From Heterotrichella gracilis (lineage: Eukaryota > Sar > Xanthophyceae > Tribonematales > Xanthonemataceae): a DNA stretch of 23,930 nucleotides. This document shows, piece after piece, positions 10,501 to 19,515 of the stretch (position 1 is its first letter; each line of letters starts with the position of its first letter). Below the pieces are notes generated by a model. It was not told the origin of the DNA, did no database searches, and saw nothing but the letters and a program-made list of their open reading frames with translations. Made by a program: the position numbers and the translations under genes. The stretch covers positions 1 to 23,930 of the forward strand of contig JAULBX010029102.1 in the NCBI GenBank assembly GCA_032358255.1, given 5' to 3'.

Positions 10501-13500
10501 CCCCTTGTGGAAGGGTTTCTCTCTGCGCCTGCCATGTGGCAGGGTTTCCCTCCCCCGCACACTCGCACACCCCCTTCCAAAGTATATAACCCTATGGGGT
10601 TTCCAGGCATCCTACCCCCCTACCCTATGCCCGCCCAGGTGTTGCTGTGGTGCATGCCTACATCGAGCAGTTGGGGGATGGATTAGGGTTTTTAGGCACC
10701 CTAACCCCCATGCCCCATGCCCGCCCAGGTTGCTGTGATGCATGCCTACATCGAGCAGGAGGACATGGCTGGACTGGAGATTGACGAGGCGCTGCGGGCG
10801 CTGCTGGGGGGATTCAGGCTGCCAGGTGGGTTGGGTACCTTTATCGTAAACCATAGGGTAGGGTTTGCGTATGGGGATTGACGAGGCACTGCGGGCATTG
10901 CTGGGGGGATCCAGGCTGCCAGGTGGGTTGGCTCTCTAGGGTAGGGTTTTGTGTATGATAAACCCTGAGACTGATGGGGATGGAGGTAGACGAGACGCTG
11001 CTGGCGGGGTTTAGGCTGTCAAGTACTTGTCTCACCCTAGGCTAGGGTTTTGTGGAAGCTGCCTCTACTGTCCTTTGCACCCGTCTGAAACCCTGCTGTC
11101 TTCAGATGAGGTTCAGAATCAGCGCATGACATGGGGGTGTTTACCGCTACCGCTGTTACTCGGGCGCATTTTGATCCCTCGGATGAATGCTCGCTTATAT
11201 ATTATGCTTAAACCATACTTTGGCCAACAATGCTTTTACATATGTAACCCCCATACCCCCCCCCCTGCAGGCGAGGCGCAGGTGATCGACCGCATGATGC
11301 AGTCCTTCGCTGCGCGCTACTGCCGATGCAACCCGGGCGCCTTCCGCACCGAAGACGCCGCCTACCTCCTTGCCTTCTCCATAGTCATGCTCAACACCGA
11401 TGCCCACAACCCCATGGCTGATGCCAAGATGAGCTGTGAGGACTTTGTGGGCATGGTGGTGTGCGCGCAGGGGGAGGAGGGGGAGCAGGTGGGTGGTGGT
11501 GGTGGTGCTTGGGGTGGGTGCTGGGAAGTTGGAGGGAAAGGAGGCGGGACCTGGTTCTCGTGGATGGGTGGTAAACAGCCTGCAAAGTCCCCAAGATTGC
11601 ACCATTTGCTGAACATCTCAGGAAATGTTAATGAAAATGTCGCTACATCACAACCATCAAAATCCCAACGAGATCCCCACCACGCCATCCTTACCTTCAC
11701 CATACAGATCGCCACACCCGACAACCTGCGTGCCATCTACCGCCGCATCACGGAGCGAGAAATCTGCCTCACTGAGACAGTTGCGCCCGCTGCCCCAGAC
11801 ACCATCATGCGGGACGCGGATCGTACCGCCATGAACTCCCGGCTGCTGGCTGCGGTGGGGTGGACATCGCTCATGCTGCCCTTCAGGTGGGTGGTGGTAA
11901 TGATGGTGGTGGGGTGGTGGTGGGGTGGTGCACCTGTTGCACGTGGCTTTATCAACAACTGGCGCTGTAGGTATGACCATGGGGTGTGGATGTGACTGTA
12001 GCTGTGAGTGTCATTGGCGCTGTTGACAAGCAGCAGGGTGTTAGAACAAACCACGCCTGTCCGTTCCCACCCTTACTCCATTCACCCCCCACACCCACCC
12101 CACAGGTCGGTTGCCCAGTGGGACAAGCAGCATGGGGTGGGTGTGGAGCGGCAGCGGCTATACGAGAAAACGCGGGAGCTGGTGGCCAGGGGTGCGCAGG
12201 CAGGCAATATCTGGCATGTGGCCAGCCACAGCGAACATGCGCGGCCCATGCTGCAGGTGGGTGGGTGGGTGGGTGTTGATTATTGATGTGTGGTTTGGGG
12301 TGCATGCGAAGACAAACTCCACCCGAGCCTCACCGAAACCCTACTTTAGAATCTTACCCCCTATCTTGCAGGTGAGCGACAAGAGCGTGCTGCGCTGCCG
12401 GCGCCACGAAACTGAAACCCTGCTCACATCCTTCCAAAACCCTATTGAAACCCTAAACCCTACTTAAACCCCGTGCAGGTGAGCGGCGAGGGCGTGTTGC
12501 GCTGCCTGCGCCATGCATTTGACTCGTCAGACGACCCGCGGCTTGCGGGGGAGGTACTCACGGGATTTGAGCTGGCCATACGGTGGGTGGAGGGCAAGGG
12601 TGTGGTAGGGTGTGTATGGGAAAGGGAGGGTTTCATGGTGTTTTCCTTGACAGTGGGCTTTGGTCAGCGTATGGGTTCTTGAAGGTGCTAGTGGTGCAAT
12701 GCTTAATGGTCATTTTCAGTTTATAAATGTTTTTTGAAGGTGCGCAGTGGGCCTTCACTAGTACGGTGTATTTTTTATGTGTTTTTATCCCAATGTATTG
12801 CCAGAGGTGGTAGCTCATCCCCTGGCGGGGCAAAGCTCCACACAAACCCCAACGGCCCGCTCCCCTTCCCACCCTGCAGGCTAGCCGGCATCCTGGGCCT
12901 AGCCCCCCTGAAGGAGGCCCTGGTGGCAACCCTAAGCACTGTAGCGGGGGTTGGCAGCCCCGCGCTACCCGGCTCCTTTGCGGAAAGCAAGCAGGTTGCT
13001 GCCCTGCAAACCCTCCTTGGGGTTGCGGTGGGGCCTGAGGCGGGGCTGCTGGGGACTGCCTGGATCCACATCCTGAGGCTGCTTTCCGAGCTGGATTTCC
13101 TGCAGGTAGGGGGGTGGAGCCCTGTTAGTAGGGGTTTGTATGTGTGTGGGGGGGGTAGGAGAACTCTAGGGTAGGGTATTGGCGACCTGTTGGGCGCAAT
13201 TGTGGGGCCTGAGGCGGGGCTGCTGGGGATCCTGAGGTTGCTTTTTGAGCTGGATTTCCTGCAGGTATGGGAGCTATATTTTATCCAAACCACGTCTGCA
13301 TCACCCATAAACCCTGCTGGCTATTAAGCGCTCCCAGGCCACCAGGGCAAAGGAGACAAGGGGTAAACTACCCCACACCTCATACCCTGTCAACCCTGTG
13401 CCTGCACGGTAATTATCATAGCCCAAACCCTAACAGCAAAACCCTGAACCCCACAGGGCCAGGTGTTCATCATGGCCATCGAGCGCTCCCAGGCGGCAGG

Positions 13501-16500
13501 GGCAAAGGAGGCCAGGGGGGGCTGGGGGGGCAGGAGCAAGCTGGTGCGCTCATCATCCACTGCGAAAGAGCAGCTGAGGGCATCCCCGGGCAGCGCTGCT
13601 GTGATTGGATCCTATCTTGAGGCCAATCCTGGGTTGCAGGCGTCTATGCGGGAGCTGCCGGGTGAGTGGTGGGGTGGTGTTGGGTGTGGAGGAAGGGGTG
13701 GAAGCCCTTGGGTCCTGGTGTAGGGCATAGAGTTTGTGGTAGGTGTGAGTTTGTGGTTTCGCAGCTTGGCGTGATTGGTACCTATTTCCTGGGTTGCAGG
13801 CGGCGGCCTCCACCTGTGGATGAAATTTGTCCCCAAATTTCGTTCAATACAGCATTTTAAACCCAACCCCAACCCCGCAGGCGGCGCCCTTGTCCTGTGG
13901 ATGGAATCAGCCAGCAACGGTGTGGTTGAGCTGGTGTACGCGCGCAGTGCGGTGCTGGATGGCGAGGCGGTGGTGGCGTTCATGCGGGCGCTGGCTGCGG
14001 TTTCTCAGGAGGAGCTGGTACCCACCAAGGGGGGAGACAGGGCACGGTGAGGAGGGGCTGTTTAGGGTTTAGGATTCAGTGTATAGGGTTTTCCTAAGTT
14101 CAACTGCTATTCCAAAACTATACCCTACCATTATTCCCCACACCCTCCCTTCCTACCTCAACACCCCCTATGCCATCCCGCTCACCATCCAACCCCCCAG
14201 TAGCAGCTCCTACTCCCATTAAAAGCCCTAAACCCTAACCACCAAATGGTATACCCCTAAACCCCGAACCCCCACCCGCAGCTCCTACTCCCTCCAAAAG
14301 CTGGCCGACTGCGCGCACCACAACCTGCCCCGCATCCGCCTGGTGTGGTCGCGCATTTGGACCACCACCGCGCACCACCTGGTCTCGGCAGCATGCCATT
14401 CGGACCCCGCCATTGCACAATATGCAGCCGGTGCCCTGGCGCAGTTGGTGGCCAAGGTGCTGGTGCTGTGTGAAGCTGGGGCGAATATGAAGCAAGGGGA
14501 GGCAATCGCTCCCCTTGCAAGCCTGCTGCGGGTGGCGGATAGCGAGGCGGTGCGGGAGGCGGCGCTGGCTGCGTTGGCGGAGGCCATCACTGCGCACCCC
14601 CGGGGTCTGGGGACAGGTGCGCGAGGGATTTTGTGTTTCAAATTTGTCTGGTTCTTCTCTTCTACTGTATAGTGTGGTGTGGTGTGTGGTTGGTATATAA
14701 TTGGGAGAGGGATTAGGATATTGGCGAGGCGGTGCGGGAGGCGGCGCTGGCTGAGTTGGCGGAGGCCATCACCGCGCACCCCCGGGGGCTGGGGACAGGT
14801 GCGCCAGGGTTTTTGTATTGCTGTTCTGCTGATTTAGTGCGAATTATATCAGCTTGATCAAAGCGCAGCTCCCATGGCATGTCCAGCCCCATCAAACCCT
14901 TACAGCACCGTTATCATACCCCACAACCCAAGAACCCGTACCAAGTACACAGTCCTGATCGAAGTGTATGTACCCCAAAAGCCTTACCAGAACCCCTTAC
15001 CAATACCCTTGGCTGCAAGCTGGGTGCCCGTCATCCATAATCCCACATCGGAACCCTAACCCAAAACCCAAAACCCTTACCACTACCCTTACCAATACCC
15101 TTGTCTGCAGGCTGGGTGCCCGTCGTGCGCGCCCTCCACACCGCATGTGAGGATGCTTCGCCTGGCGTGGTCAACCAGTCCCTGGAGGCGCTGCAGCCTG
15201 TGGTGGAGGCCATGTACAGGGGGGTGGGGGTGGACCAGGTGGGTGTTGTGGCGGGTCAGAAAGTGGGAGGGGTTGAGGGGTGGGAGGAGGAGACAGGGGC
15301 CGTTGTCAACCCCGCCCCCCCAAGCTGTCAATTTTTTCCCTGTTTGGCGCCATTTTGGCAGCTCACCGCACGCATGTATTACTGCGCAGCAACCCTGCAA
15401 TGCAAACACTGCACCACACGCATGTACCACTGCAGGCAAACAACCACACTGAATGGACCCCTCCGCCCATTTTCCCAAATCCCCACCCGCAGGACATGCT
15501 ATCCCCAGTGGTGGCCGCGGTGTCTGCCGCCATCTCCAACCCCCACCACCCAGAGCTGGCTGTGAGCGCTGTGTTCCTTCTAGAGACTGTGGCCAGGAGG
15601 CTGGCTGAAGCCGGGGCTGGGGCAGGGGGGGATAGCGAACCGAGCTCGGGCATGGAATCCACGCCCACCTCGCGGTGCGCACCTTAAACCCTAAACCCTA
15701 TATGGAGGGAATCCTAAATCAAGACGAGTGGGCTCTACTGCTCAAGGCGATCAGCATTTCTGCAACGAACTCAATAGCTATTTGTTCCCTGGGTGACTGA
15801 CTATCTGATTAGCTTACTAGCTAGCTACTACAGCTAATCACCCATCCCAATGAGGTTAAAGTATGAAGTATAAACAACAGTACTCTTGTCTCATTATTTA
15901 CCCACCGCAGGTGCCGCGTGTTGGTGCACCTCGCCGTTATATTAAGGAGTGGGGACCCCTCCTTGCCGCCCTACCCACCCTCGCATGCCTTCACCCCCAC
16001 CGCACACAAAATAGAAGTAACCACCATAAAATCAAAACTTATGCTGGTTTCTTACTATGTACCCACTGCAGGAGCCCTGTGCCCGTGCACCTCCTCACAG
16101 TCAGCGATGAGCGGGAACTGCTGCCCGCGCATGCCAACCCCACACCGCACAGTAAATTTGACTAGCCAGTAGAACAAGAAAAAATGTTTCTGACTTATTC
16201 ATTTATCGATTGATTTTTTTTTACTTCTCAGTTTCCCCACCTGCAGGAGTCCTGTCCCTGTGCACCTCCTCAGCGTCAGCGACGAGTGGGGACTCCTGCT
16301 GGCCGCCATCGCCGCCCCCGCGCGCTCCGACCCGCGCCGAAAGCTCGCCGACGCCGCCGCCGACGTCCTCTTCGACACCCTGTCCTACTATGCCGAGCAA
16401 TGGGACGACGCCACCTGGCGGCAGGCAGCAGAGTGCGCTCTCCGTCCACTGTTTGCCCTACCTGGGGAGGAGGGGGGAGAGGGGGGGTTGAGCTCGGAGG

Positions 16501-19449
16501 GTTTGGAGCGGGTGGAGAGGCAGGCGCTGGCGCATTTGCCGCGGCTGTGGGAGGTGGTGGGGGCGTGCTATGGGCGGGTGGGCCTGGCTGCGCTTGAGCC
16601 GGTGGGTGTGGCAAGACCCTGCAATATCTTAGATATGGTTATTGCAGTTCTGGGGGTGAGGTTCTAACGATGCCTCTCAGGTCCTATGCACGAGCACACC
16701 CTCGGTAGGGTTTGGTGTAGGATTTGTGGAAGGAACTGGAGTATGGACGCCCTAGTGCATGCATACCCATGTACAGTCTACTCGCCACATGTACCACCCT
16801 CCGCTAAGGTTCTGCCCACCAACGCAGCTGTTACCAGGATAGGGGAGAACCAATAAAAAGCCCACCTCAATTTGGTAGAAGAACAAGTTCTAACCCAGCC
16901 ATTTTCCACCCGCGCAGGCGCTGGCCATCCCGCTGTCCTTCATCAACAGCCCCTTTGAGCGATTCGCTCTCCTCGGCGTGCAGCAGCTCAGCGATATCAT
17001 ACTCCACCTGGCGCCCACCCTTGACACCCCCGGCTGGGCGGCCGCGATTGCAACCCTGGGGTCGGCGGCAGATCCCGCACACCCACACTCCATCCTCACC
17101 ATCGCCCGCAGCCCCAGCCACGGATCCCTACCGCACCCTGCGGGGACTGAACCCGGGACCTCCGATGGGGTTGATTTCAGGATCTTGGATGGGATTGAAC
17201 CCGGGACATCCGGGATGGAGGTGGGGATTTCCAACGGCGGCGGCGGCCCCGAGCGGCCCCGCAGCGCCCCCGGGCGGCGGGTGGCGGTGGATGCGGTTCG
17301 GCTGCGGTGCCGGGTGGTGGTGCTGGTGCAGCGGCTGGTGGCGGGGGTGCACGCGGGGTGGGGGGGGGTACTGGGGGCGGGGCAGGGCATGGCGCTGGTG
17401 GCCATTCTGCAGGTGAGGGTTGGGGGGGTGGGGTGTTTGCCGGGGCTGCTGCTGAGGGCGCTGTTGCAGTGAAATTGCATAAATCATGTTGGAACATGTG
17501 CAGGACCTGTGAGGGTACCCACCTCAGCATATATGCTCTAATCCCTGGACATATTTTGCACTCGCGTCCCACCGTTAGCACCCCCACCTTTCCATTAGTC
17601 ACTGTGCATGTTATATTCACGTGCTGTAGTATTGACACCCACCACCCACCCACAGGAAACCGTCGATCAAGCAGCCGCCTTCAATCACGCCACCTCCCGC
17701 CGCGCAGCAGCCGCAGCCCGACTACAGGAGCCCCTGGCACCCCCCGCGCACCTCCACGGGGTGGCGGTGGGGATCCCCACAGACTCCCCGGCCTCCGCAA
17801 ATTCGCCGATCCCCGCGGCCGCCCGGCAGTACCTGTCTCGCCAAACCGCGGCCTCTGCCGGCACCGATGCGCAGCATAATATTGACAAGGTGGATAGCAT
17901 GAGCGATATTGATATGGATGAGCTACCGCCAGGGGGGGTGGAGGAGGGGGTTTCGGAGGAGGAAGGGGGGGAACAAGGGGAGCAAGGCAGTGCGAATGGA
18001 GGGGAGGTACAAGGGGCGCATGGGCACTCGCCCAGTCAGCACAACCTAGATATGCTGTTTGATGAAGTGCTGCTGCCGGCGCTGGTGCGGCAGGTGCGTT
18101 GTTAGGAAAACCCTACACAAAACCCTTGTCAAAAACCCTTGCGGTAAATTCACATGGTGGTGAGGTGCTGCTGCTGCCGGCGCTGGTGCGGCAGGTTGGT
18201 CGACGAGGGAAACCCTACACAAAACCCTTGTCAAAAACCCTTGTGAGAAATTGTACACATGGTGGTGAGGTGCAATTGCTGCTACTGGTGCAGCAGGGAT
18301 AACCCATGTACAAATGCCGGACTTAATGAAACCCTGATCAATTTGACTGTAGCCTTGACCAAACTAGCTACAAACGCCCTACAAAGCCCTATCAACGTCC
18401 TTACCATCCCTACAAAGCCCTATCAACGTCCTCAAGATTCGAGACGTTATTTATTGACCCCGTGACTCATAACCCTGATCAATAACCCTTGAAACTCCTG
18501 ACAACTCTCGACCAGAAACCCTGACAAAACCCCAACCCCCACAGGAGGTTGACGGCGGCCACCTGCTGCTCCAAGCCATCCTGCGCTGCACAGCCGCCCC
18601 AGCCACACCCACAGCCCCACCCGCAGCCCCACCCACAGCCACCCCGCCCCACCCCCCACCACTCACGCCGGAGGCTGAGCAGGTGCTACTGGCTGTGGGT
18701 CGGTCCCTGCTGCTGAGGGCATGTGCTGAGCTGAGTCAGCAAGGGGTGGGTGCAAGTGGGGAGGGGGCGGAGGGGGGGAGCGACAGGGGACGGGCGCCCT
18801 GGGACCAGGCAATCAGGTAGGAGCAATACATTAAATTAATGCGGTGGTCGTGGTCGGAGACTACAGTATATTGGGAGTGCATACAGCGTACAGCAGCCCA
18901 TGCGTGACTTGCATGTCCAGCAATTACACCTCCCCTTGTTTTGACCTCCCCTTGTGTTCCCGACTACCAGGGCCCCCTTGATTGCCGCCCTACTGAGGTG
19001 CTACTCGCGAGTCAGCCCCGGACTGCTGAGGGCTGAGCTGGCAACCACATTCCCACAGGTAAGTACCCTAACGTGGGCATTAAGGGTGTGCATGTGTGTT
19101 TGCACGCCCTGGCTAGGGTTGCTGTATTGCGGGTACTGCACTGCTCGCCCCACCCTCCGCCCACTCCACTCATAAATCGCAAGGTATTCACTGAATCCCC
19201 TCCCCTCTCTTGACCGCCTCCCTAATGAGTTCCTTGCCCGACTTCCGTAAACCAAAACCTCATTGTAAACTCTAGAGAAAACCCTGCAAACCCCATGGAA
19301 ACCCTAAGCACCCCACCTCCATCACCGCCTTGACCCCCCACTCGCAGCTCGCCACGCTTGTCTGCTCGCCACATGCTGCGGTGCGACAGGCATTGGCAGG
19401 CCTCATGTCGCGACACCTGGCGGCGGGGCTGGCGCCCACTGGAGCGTGA
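2252..19449 (+). CDS. BIG: Large ARF guanine-nucleotide exchange factor, BIG/Sec7p family (30 exons, 2081 aa)
   Basis: Large ARF-GEFs of this family activate ARF GTPases by GDP release at the trans-Golgi network, driving vesicle coat recruitment. Exons by coordinate: 2252-2474, 3195-3268, 3511-3663, 4113-4241, 4446-4568, 6235-6318, 6590-7167, 7415-7628, 7845-8051, 8569-8754, 9018-9221, 9536-9714, 10051-10201, 10729-10825, 11271-11488, 11708-11886, 12106-12256, 12479-12582, 12880-13105, 13457-13661, 13881-14046, 14282-14616, 15111-15238, 15493-15674, 16247-16601, 16918-17412, 17656-18093, 18545-18816, 18971-19058, 19348-19449. All introns are GT-AG, all phases join, and the total is 6246 nt including TGA. 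The Sec7 core carries [12 protein letters not shown] (Glu869 is the expected glutamic finger) and [15 protein letters not shown]. The HUS box reads VDIFVNYDC (residues 658-666). An in-frame TAA at 2234-2236 supports the start, although an upstream coding exon cannot be excluded. The protein is longer than typical BIG proteins (about 1700-1850 aa) because of Gly/Pro-rich linkers. Individual junctions are predictions. Confidence 0.92.
4637..4673. repeat. GGT trinucleotide microsatellite in intron 5
   Basis: About ten consecutive GGT units with minor interruptions lie just after exon 5. The antisense frame gives polyproline, which is not coding. Confidence 0.9.
5130..6010. repeat. Three degenerate copies of a hairpin-forming repeat in intron 5
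   Basis: Intron 5 (4569-6234) is by far the largest intron and holds three related blocks, at about 5160-5365, 5540-5760 and 5795-6010. Each contains a segment like AAATCGGTGAGCGCTTTTGC, then a variable spacer with CCAGTGCCAGCC, then the reverse complement of the first segment (AAAGCACTCACCGATTTCGC), then CATGCAGCTC and an ending GGGTATCAGCAGGGAA. In the last block the arms 5821-5854 and 5881-5915 pair over about 34 bases with few mismatches. The minus strand shows a repeated peptide-like string ([12 protein letters not shown]) in two blocks, but stops interrupt it. This may be a small non-autonomous element (MITE-like) that inserted and then duplicated in tandem. Confidence 0.65.
6099..6152 (+). 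repeat. Echo of exon 6 start (with acceptor) in intron 5
   Basis: The pyrimidine tract, an AG and the following bases up to GAGAGCAGCGTTGCCTCGCG repeat the acceptor and first part of exon 6 (6220-6260). After that the similarity ends and the frame soon reaches a TAG. The acceptor reads CCGTAG instead of CCGCAG. It probably is not used. Confidence 0.8.
6235..7167 (+). other. Exons 6-7: low-complexity linker between DCB and HUS
   Basis: Residues 235-455. Exon 6 is a short Ser-rich segment (start [10 protein letters not shown]). Exon 7 is 578 nt and mostly disordered-looking: a polyproline run near residue 290, acidic Gly/Glu stretches, two copies of GSIPPLSEV followed by (G/A)GS near residues 368 and 385, and a polyglycine run near residues 410-423 encoded by a GGT/GGC microsatellite (about 7030-7070). 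It ends with a helical segment ([15 protein letters not shown]) that joins by a split arginine codon to exon 8 (GLEKAMGS), as in BIG proteins upstream of HUS. The disordered insertion explains part of the extra length. The exon 7 frame is open throughout, and its last donor at 7168 is supported by the match across the junction. Confidence 0.8.
8165..8282 (+). repeat. In-frame copy of the 3' half of exon 9 in intron 9
   Basis: 8167-8271 repeats 7947-8051 (105 nt, 35 codons) with seven substitutions by my count. Five are synonymous and two change Arg-Pro to Leu-Ala. It follows a plausible acceptor (TTTGACCTCTTCAAAG) and is followed by the same donor GTGCGTGGG as exon 9. No stops are present. 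If spliced in after exon 9 it would add a second copy of the [11 protein letters not shown] segment without shifting frame. I left it out of the main model because family members have the segment only once. Confidence 0.85.
8812..8842 (+). repeat. Echo of exon 10 end (with donor) in intron 10
   Basis: A 31-base segment ending in CAGCTGCTGGTAAG repeats the last bases of exon 10 and its donor (8731-8758 region), with about three differences. It lies 58 bases after the true donor. Confidence 0.75.
9296..9380. repeat. CA/TA-rich microsatellite in intron 11
   Basis: Repeated ACATACACATACATATAC-like units occur after exon 11. There is no coding content. Confidence 0.8.
9838..9895 (+). repeat. Diverged echo of exon 12 end in intron 12
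   Basis: This stretch encodes [18 protein letters not shown], clearly related to [18 protein letters not shown] at the end of exon 12 (9661-9714). The donor is lost (AG then GATAGG). The peptide is better kept than the DNA, so the copy is old or was once under coding constraint. Confidence 0.8.
9951..9979. repeat. GTAA tetranucleotide microsatellite in intron 12
   Basis: GTACGTACGTAAGTAAGTAA-type units form a short tandem array. Each GTAAGT unit matches the 5' splice-site consensus. Confidence 0.85.
10322..10400 (+). repeat. Nearly identical echo of exon 13 end (with donor) in intron 13
   Basis: 10328-10396 repeats 10133-10201 (69 nt) with a single, synonymous difference, and the donor GTGGG follows in both. 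The copy is 23 codons long. There is no convincing pyrimidine-rich acceptor in front of it. The high identity marks it as the youngest echo in the gene. Confidence 0.88.
10608..10672 (+). repeat. Echo of exon 14 start (with acceptor) in intron 13
   Basis: The run CCTATGCCCGCCCAGGT and the following bases up to CATCGAGCAG repeat the acceptor region and start of exon 14 (10695-10758). Two extra bases after the acceptor shift the frame, and a stop follows. Confidence 0.85.
10872..11035 (+). repeat. Two echoes of exon 14 end in intron 14
   Basis: 10874-10926 repeats GATTGACGAGGC...CTGCCAG plus donor GTGGGT of exon 14 (10776-10831). A second, more diverged copy lies at about 10976-11025 (GTAGACGAGACGCTG...GGCTGTCAAG). 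Each copy is followed by a related TAGGGTAGGGTTT sequence, so the duplicated unit includes intron as well as exon. With the copy at 10608 this makes four versions of parts of one 97-nt exon. Confidence 0.85.
12356..12412 (+). repeat. Echo of exon 18 start (with acceptor) in intron 17
   Basis: After CTATCTTGCAG the sequence GTGAGCGACAAGAGCGTGCT repeats the first bases of exon 18 (12479 onward, GTGAGCGGCGAGGGCGTGTT) over about 36 nt, then diverges into CCCTAAA-rich intron. Exon 18 itself joins well to both neighbours, so this is the copy. Confidence 0.85.
13200..13268 (+). repeat. Echo of exon 19 end (with donor) in intron 19
   Basis: The segment from GGGCCTGAGGCGGGGCTGCT to GGATTTCCTGCAG repeats the end of exon 19 (13033-13105), with a 12-nt internal deletion (ACTGCCTGGATC-like part missing) and a few substitutions. 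A donor-like GTATGG follows. Confidence 0.85.
13766..13835 (+). repeat. Chimeric echo joining parts of exons 20 and 21 in intron 20
   Basis: The left part (GTGATTGG...CCTGGGTTGCAG) resembles the inside of exon 20 (13599-13640). Directly after the AG, GGCGGCGGCCTCCACCTGTG resembles the start of exon 21 (GGCGGCGCCCTTGTCCTGTG, 13881 onward). The copy therefore fuses material from both sides of the intron. Confidence 0.6.
14198..14238 (+). repeat. Short echo of exon 22 start in intron 21
   Basis: GCAGCTCCTACTCCCATTAAAAGC repeats the acceptor end and first bases of exon 22 (14278-14300), 78 bases upstream, and then runs into CCCTAAACCCTAA. Confidence 0.7.
14720..14818 (+). repeat. Echo of exon 22 end (with donor) in intron 22
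   Basis: GCGAGGCGGTGCGGGAGGCG through GGGGACAGGTGCGC repeats the last part of exon 22 (14540-14622) with few differences (for example GCG to GAG in one codon). The frame is open and the donor GTGCGC is kept. No acceptor of quality precedes it. Confidence 0.88.
14991..15048 (+). repeat. Echo of exon 23 start in intron 22
   Basis: TACCAATACCCTTGGCTGCA and the following AGCTGGGTGCCCGTC repeat the acceptor region and first codons of exon 23 (15089-15126). The acceptor CAG has become CAAG. Confidence 0.82.
15898..16160 (+). repeat. Two tandem echoes of exon 25 start (with acceptors) in intron 24
   Basis: Copies begin after CCCACCGCAG (15910) and CCCACTGCAG (16071). The second encodes [18 protein letters not shown], very close to exon 25 ([18 protein letters not shown], 16247 onward), then degenerates. 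The first keeps GTGCACCTC and GAGTGGGGACCCC but has indels. Both keep a usable-looking acceptor in the right phase, so cryptic splicing to the second copy is conceivable but would soon reach a stop. Confidence 0.85.
18066..18300 (+). repeat. About 100-bp tandem repeat spanning exon 27 end and intron 27
   Basis: The unit begins in the last codons of exon 27 (GAAGTGCTGCTGCCGGCGCT), crosses the donor and continues with AACCCTACACAAAACCCTTG. It recurs at 18161 with high similarity and again partially at 18268 (GAGGTGCAATTGCTGCTACT). It shows directly that the duplicated unit includes the exon-intron junction. Confidence 0.88.
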
Positions 19450-19469
19450 TTGGGGTGGGCGCTGAATGG

Positions 19470-19515
19470 GGACACATGTCGCGACACCTGGCGGGGCTGG
19501 CGCCGAATGAAGCTT
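19470..19515 (+). repeat. Echo of the terminal exon in the 3' region
   Basis: CATGTCGCGACACCTGGCGG and GGGCTGGCGCC repeat 19403-19435 of exon 30 with a short deletion (one GCG). It lies just beyond the stop at 19449, presumably in the 3' UTR. Confidence 0.85.

Larger units (their letters stand above)
9536..11886 (+). other. Exons 12-16: Sec7 catalytic domain
   Basis: The Sec7 domain covers about residues 770-960. It opens with [16 protein letters not shown], continues with the exon 13 helices ([22 protein letters not shown]), then [32 protein letters not shown] split over exons 14/15, [28 protein letters not shown] and ITEREICL. Glu869 occupies the catalytic glutamic-finger position in the GEAQ motif. 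At four positions that determine brefeldin A sensitivity in the family (Tyr-Ser-Asp-Met in sensitive members) I read Phe903, Ser904, Asp911 and Met921. This suggests a mostly sensitive-type site with one Tyr-to-Phe change (inference). An Ala/Pro-rich stretch precedes the domain in exon 12. Confidence 0.93.
12106..19449 (+). other. Exons 17-30: HDS1-4 and C-terminal region of the ARF-GEF
   Basis: Residues 1000-2081. The helical HDS (homology downstream of Sec7) regions are visible in order. [16 protein letters not shown] and [15 protein letters not shown] (exons 17-19) give HDS1. [20 protein letters not shown] plus [16 protein letters not shown] (exon 21) match HDS2. [16 protein letters not shown] (exon 22) and [15 protein letters not shown] (exon 23) match HDS3. 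[20 protein letters not shown] and [20 protein letters not shown] (exon 25) match HDS4. Exons 26-28 add acidic, Gly- and Pro-rich linkers (for example [13 protein letters not shown]). The protein ends [12 protein letters not shown] with TGA at 19447-19449. The C-terminal exons 27-30 are least conserved and rest mainly on splice consensus, open frame and phase agreement. Confidence 0.82.

Noticed and set aside
17140..17215. Possible tRNA gene suggested by T-arm-like words
   Set aside because: No matching D-arm, anticodon arm or acceptor stem could be paired, and the segment is within a phase-consistent coding exon.
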